From the IMG/VR virus record IMGVR_UViG_3300010885_015976, positions 1 to 26,244 of that record: DNA of 26,244 nt; one strand, written 5' to 3'. Below, piece by piece: positions 20,699 through 26,244 of this stretch. Source of the DNA: a virus. Numbering within the stretch: position 1 is the first letter of the stretch; the number at the start of each line of letters is the position of its first letter. Below the pieces are notes generated by a model. The model saw nothing but the letters and a program-made list of their open reading frames with translations, did no database searches and was not told where the DNA came from. A program made the position numbers and the translations under genes.

Positions 20699-21715
20699 AT
20701 GACTTATTCTATATATAATACATCAAGTAGCGCAACATACACCATCACTGATGGTACTGTAAACATAGATCTTGATATTGGTCTAGTAGGTAAAGGCTAT
20801 CTAGGTTATGGTCCTACTATCAATAGAAACTTTTTACAGATATTAGAGAATTTTAGCAACGCAAGTGCTCCAAGCAAACCTGTTAAAGGTCAACTTTGGT
20901 ATGACAGCCTGAATAGCGTAGTTAAAGTTTACAACGGTACAGCATGGTCCAGTGTTGGTGGTAGTTCACTAAACGCAACCTCTGCTACATTATCAGGTGA
21001 TTTAACTGTATCTGGAACTGCTACTTTCTATGGTGCCGTGAGTCTTCCTACACTTACTTCTCTCGCTGTAAGCGGTGCAATAACTGCTGGATCCGTGACT
21101 GCTACTTCACATTATGGATCATTTAATGGACCACATAATGGTACTGTTGGTGGAACTACTCCTAATACTGGCGCATTTACTGGTGTTACAACAGGAACGA
21201 TGGGTGTTTCGGGCGCATTAACTGTTAACACAGGTAATAACTTAACTGCTATTGTTAACGGCGGCACCAATGGAACTGGTAACATTGGATCAAGTAGTTC
21301 TTCATTTAATACTGTATTTGCTAAAGCCACAACTGCACAGTATGCTGACTTGGCTGAAAATTATGTAGCAGATGATCTATATGAAGCAGGAACTGTATTA
21401 GATTTTGGTGGAGAATTTGATGTTACAATTTCTTCAAAATCTAATAGCACTAGAGTTGCAGGTGTTGTCTCAACAAATCCTGCATATTTGATGAATGGTG
21501 ATGAAGAAGGTGTTAATGTTGTAGCAGTTGCATTGACTGGTCGTGTGCCTTGTAAGTGCATTGGTCCAGTCGAAAAAGGCGATATTCTTGTAACAGCAGG
21601 AAACGGGTATGCAGTAGTTAATAATACACCAAATACTGGTACGATCATTGGAAAAGCAATCCAAAAGATGGGTGATGGTGAGGGTGTCATTGACATTGTA
21701 GTAGGGCGTTTTTAA
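20699..21715 (+). CDS. Tail fiber protein with self-processing/chaperone-like C-terminal domain
   Basis: The 338-residue protein begins with the same anchor-like module as the preceding fiber (ITDGTVNIDLDIGLVGKGY, then GPTINRNFLQILENF) and one GQLWYDS unit at about residue 64. Residues 90-210 are a low-complexity Ser/Thr/Gly/Ala shaft, including TTPNTGAFTGVTTGTMGVSG, typical of fibrous beta structure. From about 212 a globular domain starts with YADLAENYVADDLYEAGTVL, continues with RVAGVVSTNPAYLMN and GRVPCKCIGPVEKGDILV, and ends GVIDIVVGRF. This end is common in marine phage fibers and resembles the peptidase G2 / intramolecular chaperone tips of phage appendage proteins, which assist trimer folding and may be cleaved off. 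Whether this one cleaves itself cannot be read from sequence alone. Confidence 0.8.
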   Translation: MTYSIYNTSSSATYTITDGTVNIDLDIGLVGKGYLGYGPTINRNFLQILENFSNASAPSKPVKGQLWYDSLNSVVKVYNGTAWSSVGGSSLNATSATLSGDLTVSGTATFYGAVSLPTLTSLAVSGAITAGSVTATSHYGSFNGPHNGTVGGTTPNTGAFTGVTTGTMGVSGALTVNTGNNLTAIVNGGTNGTGNIGSSSSSFNTVFAKATTAQYADLAENYVADDLYEAGTVLDFGGEFDVTISSKSNSTRVAGVVSTNPAYLMNGDEEGVNVVAVALTGRVPCKCIGPVEKGDILVTAGNGYAVVNNTPNTGTIIGKAIQKMGDGEGVIDIVVGRF

Positions 21716-21716
21716 T

Positions 21717-21724
21717 AATAAATA
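21717..21724 (+). promoter_or_regulatory. Possible late promoter, one mismatch
   Basis: AATAAATA (seven of eight bases of TATAAATA) lies 22 bases before the ATG at 21747, matching the spacing of the two 21-base sites upstream. AGGA at 21736-21739 is a good ribosome-binding site. In AT-rich DNA a one-mismatch octamer could be chance. Confidence 0.4.
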
Positions 21725-21746
21725 TAAGAAGATATAGGACTTAAAA

Positions 21747-22667
21747 ATGACATATTCGTCAGGCGGGTTAATTGAAGCAACAGACTATAACAATAGAGCA
21801 ACCGCGGTAAACTCGATCTGGGGTACAGGCGCTGGCGCTAATGGTTATGGTCAAAGTACTACATTAAGCAGTGTAAGCGTTGGCGGAACTGTTACTGCTA
21901 CCAACTGGGCTTCATTGATTGCACGTTTAGATAGTTTGGGAAATCACCAAACTGGTGCTGCCAGTGGTATCAGTCAACCCGCTTCAGGTGGTGTTATTAC
22001 TTTCCTATCAACGGTTGATACTAAAGTTACTGCAACAAATTCTAATAGACTATTATTCAATTCTATTAGAGGTACTCCTGCTCCTACAGGAATTGGTAAT
22101 CCTGCATTATCGAGCAGTACTGCTTGGTATACGAGTTCAACTAAAGAATTTACTGTAACTTTTAGTAGTACTGACACTGTACGTTACTTCTTTAATGCAG
22201 GCGGTATTATAACTTTCTATGCTAGTCAGTCAGGTGGAACAACTTCTAAGAGTAGCGATTGGGGATCATTCTTAACTAATCAACTTGGTACTATTAGTTT
22301 TGGATCCAACTTCTGTTCACGTTCAGGCACAGGCGGCGATAACTTAACTCAAAATACTAGCATTGGCTTTCACAATCTAACAACATCATATCAAACTTTA
22401 TTCAATATTGGTTCAACTAGTGCTACTGCTGACTATGGTAATAACTATGCAACTGTCGAAGCAAAGGTAGGCGGAGCACTCTATGCTGGAAGTTCAAACG
22501 TAATTTATTTCCGTGTCACTTTATATGATGCTGCTGCTGACATACTTAATGACCAAGTTGATGGAACAACTGCTGTCTATTGCGGTTATACTCCTCCAGA
22601 AACAACATATCTGACCAATACTTGGGGTACTCCAACTGGTGCTATTATCACTAATACACAAAGTTAA
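21747..22667 (+). CDS. Probable fiber/structural appendage protein
   Basis: The 306-residue protein starts with SSGGLIEATDYNNRATAVNS, WGTGAGANGYGQ and a 'VTATNWASLIARLDSLGNHQ' block. I recall this combination from structural proteins of large marine phages. The rest is rich in Ser, Thr, Gly and Asn with aromatic strands (TVRYFFNAGGIITFYAS, YGNNYATVEAKVGGALY) and suggests a beta-sandwich. No catalytic motif, signal peptide or membrane segment is visible. It directly follows two fiber genes and is probably a further virion appendage or decoration protein. Its ribosome-binding site is AGGA at 21736-21739. The specific role is unknown. Confidence 0.7.
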   Translation: MTYSSGGLIEATDYNNRATAVNSIWGTGAGANGYGQSTTLSSVSVGGTVTATNWASLIARLDSLGNHQTGAASGISQPASGGVITFLSTVDTKVTATNSNRLLFNSIRGTPAPTGIGNPALSSSTAWYTSSTKEFTVTFSSTDTVRYFFNAGGIITFYASQSGGTTSKSSDWGSFLTNQLGTISFGSNFCSRSGTGGDNLTQNTSIGFHNLTTSYQTLFNIGSTSATADYGNNYATVEAKVGGALYAGSSNVIYFRVTLYDAAADILNDQVDGTTAVYCGYTPPETTYLTNTWGTPTGAIITNTQS

Positions 22668-22687
22668 TTTGATTTAATTAACTTTTT
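22663..22687 (+). terminator. Weak hairpin plus T-run after the fiber genes
   Basis: GTTAATT (22663-22669) and AATTAAC (22676-22682) are perfect inverted copies separated by a 6-base loop and followed by TTTTT (22683-22687). The stem has only one G-C pair, and the stop codon of the fiber gene lies in its left arm, so it may only attenuate, or be chance in AT-rich DNA. Confidence 0.35.
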
Positions 22688-22702
22688 CTGTTACTATACA
22701 GC

Positions 22703-23023
22703 ATGGATATCATTGACCTCAAAAATCAAGCACAATTGAGTTATGAACATGCATTGGCAAAGAAGAATCTGCAACAGCGCATGGAATCTCGACTTAATGT
22801 CAGTTACAATAATGGATTCTTTACAGTAACTAAAGAGCAGATTAACTTTTTAGATTTACTGGGATCGCAAGAAGTAGTATTACTTGACAATTATCAAACT
22901 CCAATTAAAGTAAATGCCTTTGAACTTGTTAAAATAATGTTTGCACGTTATCATGAAATAATGAATGAATGGCATACAGAATGGGAAGAATTAAAGAAAG
23001 TTAGGTCTGCTAAAAATGTCTGA
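22703..23023 (+). CDS. Small conserved phage protein downstream of fibers, function unknown
   Basis: This 106-residue, mostly helical protein has a charged N-terminal helix (residues 5-28), a short strand region (VSYNNGFFTVTKEQINFLDL) and a C-terminal block LLDNYQTPIKVNAFELVKIM followed by a tryptophan-containing helix. A 'D.Y.TP(I/V)KV' motif followed by a helix is something I associate with small proteins next to marine phage fibers; no function is established to my knowledge. Fiber assembly or attachment is a guess from position. No Shine-Dalgarno sequence is visible ahead of the ATG, and a small CTGT/ACAG hairpin sits immediately upstream. Its last 8 bases overlap the next gene. Confidence 0.65.
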   Translation: MDIIDLKNQAQLSYEHALAKKNLQQRMESRLNVSYNNGFFTVTKEQINFLDLLGSQEVVLLDNYQTPIKVNAFELVKIMFARYHEIMNEWHTEWEELKKVRSAKNV

Positions 23024-23813
23024 TGTTGGAGCAGTCATTATTGCTAACAATACAGATGAGTTTGATTATATCAAACTGGCTGAAATTTCAGCGAATAAGA
23101 TTAAAACAAATTTAAATATTCCGGTTGCATTAATAACTGGAAAGCAAGTAGTATCACCATGCTTTGATAAAGTTATCATTCAAACACCTAAAGAAACTAA
23201 TACACGTTACATACGAGAACAAAGTCGTCGTATTACATGGCTTAATATGGACAGAACTCGCGTGTATGACCTTAGCCCATGGGACAGAACACTTGTAGTT
23301 GACGCTGATTTTTTTGTGCATACTGATACATTAAGCAATCATCTTAAGACTAATGTAGATTTTTCTATTGCTAGACAAATGTATGATCCAGTTACTGGTA
23401 ATGACTATGTCATGAAAATGGGCAAAACTCAGATTGATCAATGTTGGGCAACTGTAATGATCTTTAATAAATGTTCTTTATCTAAGATGATGTTTGATAT
23501 GGCTGAATATACATTTGAACATTGGGAATATTATCACAAGTTATATAGATTTAACTATAGTCCATTTCGTAACGATTATGCTTTTACTATTGCAAGTCAC
23601 CTGTTGGGTGGTTATGGATCTAAACACTTTGATATTGCTGATTATAAATTATGCAACTGTGATTTCAATACAGAAATTGCTGAAATAAATGACAATAACA
23701 TATTAGTAACTTATAAGAAGTTAGTAAACAATCAAGTTAAATCTTATATTCAACGAATAAAGTCAGATGTTCATATTCAACATAAGATAAGTTTATTTGA
23801 AAGGTTACCATGA
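23016..23813 (+). CDS. Glycosyltransferase-like protein (GT-A type, DxD motif)
   Basis: The 265-residue protein has the layout of a GT-A glycosyltransferase, resembling family 8. An N-terminal Rossmann-like beta-alpha half (GAVIIANNTDEFDYIKLAEI, then IPVALITG) leads to LVVDADFFVHTD, where D96-A97-D98 is the metal- and nucleotide-sugar-binding DxD. Further conserved-looking parts are CWATVMIFNK and the RNDYAFTIASHLLGGYG acceptor-side block. No signal peptide or membrane segment is seen, so it should act in the host cytoplasm. Its ATG lies inside the previous gene (ATGTCTGA, 8-base overlap) with TTAGG at 23001-23005 as ribosome-binding site. The next gene is a paralog. Possible targets are virion proteins, phage DNA or host surface glycans; sequence does not decide. 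Confidence 0.72.
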   Translation: MSDVGAVIIANNTDEFDYIKLAEISANKIKTNLNIPVALITGKQVVSPCFDKVIIQTPKETNTRYIREQSRRITWLNMDRTRVYDLSPWDRTLVVDADFFVHTDTLSNHLKTNVDFSIARQMYDPVTGNDYVMKMGKTQIDQCWATVMIFNKCSLSKMMFDMAEYTFEHWEYYHKLYRFNYSPFRNDYAFTIASHLLGGYGSKHFDIADYKLCNCDFNTEIAEINDNNILVTYKKLVNNQVKSYIQRIKSDVHIQHKISLFERLP

Positions 23814-24634
23814 AGCAGAAAGGCTTTATTACAGTTGCTTGTAATACACAAGATATAAACTATCTAGATCATGCTTACCAACTGGCAGTCAGCATAAAGG
23901 ATACACAGAAAGAAGTGACTGATATTTCTGTTATTATCAATGATAGTTCTAAACTATTACTCGAAGACAAACATTATAAAATTTTTGATAATATCATTCC
24001 TGTGTTCACTGGTAAATTTAATTTTAGGAAATCATTCATCCCAGAATACAAAGTTTGTTTTCTCACTCCCTACGAACAAACTATCAAAGTCGAATCGGAT
24101 ATTATTATGACTTCCTGCATAGACCATTGGTGGTCTATATTAGATGAAAAAGATATTGTACTGACTAGCAAAGTAATGACTTATTGGGGTGATGTTGTAA
24201 CAAATAGAAGTCAACGTAGATTGTTTGATGATAACGATCTTCCAGATGTATACAGTGCAATATATTACGTCAGACCTAACGAACAGTCACACAAGTTCTT
24301 TGATATTGTTACTATGATCTTTAAGAATTGGGCATGGTTCAGAGATCATTATCTTAAAAATTGTAGATATGAATTTCCAGTTACAGACGAAGTGTTTGCG
24401 ATTGCTGCTAAAATATATGGCGTGGAAAAATGTACCTTAAATAAAGCAAAGGTTCCTACATTTGTGCATATGAAAAATGAATTACAGAAGATTTCAACCG
24501 AAGTCCATTGGTATGAACATGTTGATTTTGAAAAAAGAAAAAAACAAATTTCTGTAGGATATTACAATCAGTTTTATCCCCTACACTATAATGATAAAAG
24601 TTTTCTAACTCTACTGGAGAAATATAATGACTGA
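23810..24634 (+). CDS. Paralogous glycosyltransferase-like protein with altered DxD
   Basis: At 274 residues it parallels the previous protein along its length: FITVACNTQDINYLDHAYQL at the start, LTPYEQTIKVESDIIM in place of the strand carrying DAD, then VYSAIYYVRPNEQSHKFFDI and PVTDEVFAIAAKIYG. At the position of the DxD the sequence is E95-S96-D97, so the first acidic residue is Glu. The motif may still bind a metal, or this copy may have changed donor or lost activity. The two genes overlap by ATGA and a GAAAGG at 23799-23804 serves as ribosome-binding site. The two genes probably arose by tandem duplication followed by strong divergence. Function as a sugar transferase is inferred from the paralog. 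Confidence 0.65.
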   Translation: MKQKGFITVACNTQDINYLDHAYQLAVSIKDTQKEVTDISVIINDSSKLLLEDKHYKIFDNIIPVFTGKFNFRKSFIPEYKVCFLTPYEQTIKVESDIIMTSCIDHWWSILDEKDIVLTSKVMTYWGDVVTNRSQRRLFDDNDLPDVYSAIYYVRPNEQSHKFFDIVTMIFKNWAWFRDHYLKNCRYEFPVTDEVFAIAAKIYGVEKCTLNKAKVPTFVHMKNELQKISTEVHWYEHVDFEKRKKQISVGYYNQFYPLHYNDKSFLTLLEKYND

Positions 24635-24995
24635 AGAAGAGATGTTAGCAGAAATCTTTAAGATTTATGTACCTGCAGAATCAGCGAAAACTGTTGAATA
24701 TAGAGCATATTACAACTATACAGACAATGAGATCATATGCTTTAGTCAAGAAGAGTTAGAACATCCATATTGGGTTTCGATATCCGAAGAATGGTACATG
24801 ACTATGCGCCCTGATTTATTTAGAATCGAAGATGGTGTGATGGTAAAGAAAAATATCAATGATGGTAGTAGACTACAGATGAAAATGTCAGAATTTAATC
24901 TTAATAAGAAATTCACATCATTGAGAGATGATAAGCAATTTCCTGTATGGCCAGATTTTGAAGGCGAATTAGACTGTTGGAACGAAGATGACTGA
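24627..24995 (+). CDS. Small acidic protein of unknown function between glycosyltransferase-like genes
   Basis: The 122-residue protein is acidic and rich in aromatic residues. Its central part (TVEYRAYYNYTDNEIICFSQ, then HPYWVSISEEWYM and FRIEDGVMVKK) has a short-strand pattern I recall from unnamed marine phage proteins near fiber and sugar-modification genes. No enzyme motif, signal peptide or membrane segment is visible. The start is well supported: GGAGA at 24616-24620, six bases from the ATG, and an 8-base overlap (ATGACTGA) with the preceding gene. It overlaps the next gene by the same 8 bases. Membership of the same operon suggests involvement in the same process, but I cannot name the function. 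Confidence 0.65.
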   Translation: MTEEEMLAEIFKIYVPAESAKTVEYRAYYNYTDNEIICFSQEELEHPYWVSISEEWYMTMRPDLFRIEDGVMVKKNINDGSRLQMKMSEFNLNKKFTSLRDDKQFPVWPDFEGELDCWNEDD

Positions 24996-25932
24996 AATAA
25001 TTGATATTAACGAACTCGATTGTGTATACCTAAGTTACGATGAACCAAAAGCAGATGAATTTTGGGCACTGATCAGTGCTAATGTGCCATGGGCAAAGCA
25101 CGTTCATGGTATCAAAGGCAGCGATGCAGCGCATAAAGCCGCTGCCGCAGCAAGCGATACTGAACGATTTATTTTAATTGATGGTGATAATCTACCAAAT
25201 TGGGATTTTTTCAATCAACAGTTACGTATCACTGAATCTAATAAAGACTGCGTGTTTCGTTGGAGAGCCCGTAATGAGATCAATGGGTTGACATATGGCA
25301 ACGGTGGCATCAGCAGTTGGACACGAGACTTTATTAACACGATGCGTACACATGAAGCAACAGATGGCACAGATGAAACCGTAGTTGAATTCTGCTTTGA
25401 TAATAGATATTGGGCCATGCATGATGTTTGGAGTCATACGTATCCAAATCAAAGTCCATTACATGCGTGGCGTGCAGGATTTAGAGAAGGTGTTAAGATG
25501 TGCTTAGATCAAGGACGTAGACCTTCCCCATCTGAATTTGATACTGCGGTTTGGCATGGTAATAGATTCAATCTAGAAATTTGGTCCAGCGTTGGATTAG
25601 ATGCTGAAAATGGAGCATATGCAATGGCAGGCGCTCGTCGCGGCACATATATGTGTATGTTTGATGATGACTGGAACTATGCAGATGTAAGAGATTTTGA
25701 TAAACTTCAAGATATTTGGGAAACAATCAAAGACAATGAACCGCTTGTTGACATCGAAAAGTATGGAGAAATCTTGACAAAACGATTAGGATTAAGTATA
25801 GTAACACTTGATGTAGACGCGAGTGCGTGGTATAAAAGCCATAGGCAGCAATGGCAAAATGTAGATATTATGCTTCCGGAAAGAGATTATGTCAGAGTCC
25901 TCAACGAAACCGCTAGAAACCTCTGGCGATAA
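24988..25932 (+). CDS. Second-type glycosyltransferase-like protein
   Basis: This 314-residue protein is unrelated at sequence level to the two paralogs upstream. It opens with DCVYLSYDEPKADEFWALIS, then PWAKHVHGIKGSDAAHKAA, SDTERFILIDGDN with D65-G66-D67, and later VFRWRARNEINGLTYGNGG. The hydrophobic strand ending in DGD, after a block that would position a nucleotide sugar, is the pattern of GT-A fold transferases, and proteins of this type occur in aquatic phages, often labelled as glycosyltransferases. A C-terminal helical part (from about residue 225) may hold the acceptor side. It overlaps the previous gene by ATGACTGA and the next one by 44 bases. Donor and acceptor are unknown. Confidence 0.62.
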   Translation: MTEIIDINELDCVYLSYDEPKADEFWALISANVPWAKHVHGIKGSDAAHKAAAAASDTERFILIDGDNLPNWDFFNQQLRITESNKDCVFRWRARNEINGLTYGNGGISSWTRDFINTMRTHEATDGTDETVVEFCFDNRYWAMHDVWSHTYPNQSPLHAWRAGFREGVKMCLDQGRRPSPSEFDTAVWHGNRFNLEIWSSVGLDAENGAYAMAGARRGTYMCMFDDDWNYADVRDFDKLQDIWETIKDNEPLVDIEKYGEILTKRLGLSIVTLDVDASAWYKSHRQQWQNVDIMLPERDYVRVLNETARNLWR

Positions 25933-26244
25933 GAATACACTGAATGAAGATGGGACTCTAGCCAGCGGCTTTATGAGTGAAGCAGAATACATGCGGGAAA
26001 AATTAGGTCCTGCACTGTGTCTTGCCAAGTGGCAACAGACCAGTTTGCATCTTACTACTGGACATACTAACAGTTGTTATCATCCACCCCTACACAAAAT
26101 AGAGGTAAAAGAACTTGAGAATAACCCCAGTGCGCTCCATAACACCTATTACAAGAAGACCCAAAGACAGCGGATGCTACGGGGAGAGAAGCCAGAAGAA
26201 TGTTCATATTGCTGGCGTGCTGAAGAAACCGGAAACTTATCAGA
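25889..26244 (+). CDS. Twitch-type radical SAM protein, N-terminal part
   Basis: The frame is open from the ATG at 25889 to the window end (118 residues), so the gene is incomplete. GGAAAGAG at 25878-25885 is a good ribosome-binding site; a second in-frame ATG at 25973 has none. Residues 44-69 read CLAKWQQTSLHLTTGHTNSC with YHPPLHK after it, and residues 101-110 read KPEECSYCWR. I recall this C..W....H...G..NSC-H-P and ECxYCW arrangement from the start of phage proteins annotated as twitch-domain radical SAM proteins. C44, C63, C105 and C108 may ligate an auxiliary iron-sulfur cluster. The diagnostic CX3CX2C of the radical SAM core is not in this window and should lie downstream. These enzymes often modify peptides; the substrate here is unknown. 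Confidence 0.65.
   Translation, partial: MSESSTKPLETSGDKNTLNEDGTLASGFMSEAEYMREKLGPALCLAKWQQTSLHLTTGHTNSCYHPPLHKIEVKELENNPSALHNTYYKKTQRQRMLRGEKPEECSYCWRAEETGNLS

Noticed and set aside
20658-20699. A 13-codon open frame (MSNLYKYIKRENQ) in the gap before the second fiber gene, ending in TAATG overlap with it.
   Set aside because: It spans the late promoter octamer, so a late transcript starting there would not include its ATG; it is probably chance.
22691-22702. A CTGT/ACAG mini-hairpin just before the start at 22703, considered as a regulatory RNA element.
   Set aside because: A 4-base stem is too short to separate from chance, and there is no comparative evidence.

Overview
The window looks like part of the late, structural region of a T4-like (contractile-tailed) phage, most probably an uncultured marine or other aquatic myovirus. 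The reasons are a gp25 to gp6 baseplate-wedge pair, three exact copies of the T4-type late promoter octamer TATAAATA placed 21-31 bases upstream of start codons, an AT-rich composition, and proteins whose conserved blocks I recall from the giant structural proteins and fibers of cyanophages and pelagiphages. Every gene is on the + strand, and the longest stretch without a gene is about 70 bases. I saw no tRNA, CRISPR array or insertion sequence. No database search was possible, so all family assignments come from reading motifs.

Layout. Bases 1-697 hold the C-terminal end of an unidentified upstream protein and the gp25-like baseplate wedge protein. Bases 767-4168 encode an enlarged gp6-like wedge protein behind its own late promoter and a 10-bp tandem repeat. 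Bases 4185-19025 encode one uninterrupted 4946-residue protein in the place where T4 carries genes 7 and 8. It is a mosaic of recognisable modules: conserved marine-phage blocks, a seven-repeat FG-GAP beta-propeller with inserted domains, five carbohydrate-binding-module-like units, glycine-rich GGxGY repeats, a run of beta-sandwich repeats and a conserved C-terminal domain. A 225-residue gene is coupled to its stop codon.

Bases 19743-22667 carry three probable fiber or appendage genes. The first two have an exact late promoter and share an N-terminal anchor-like module. The first ends in a C1q-like receptor-binding fold and the second in a domain resembling self-processing or chaperone tips. 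The third has a weaker promoter match. A weak hairpin plus T-run follows.

Bases 22703-26244 form a tightly overlapping run: a small fiber-region protein, two paralogous glycosyltransferase-like proteins, a 122-residue unknown, a third and different glycosyltransferase-like protein, and the start of a twitch-type radical SAM protein that runs off the window. A plausible reading is that the first part builds the baseplate and its host-contact structures, while the last part modifies virion or host surface molecules. That second role is inference.
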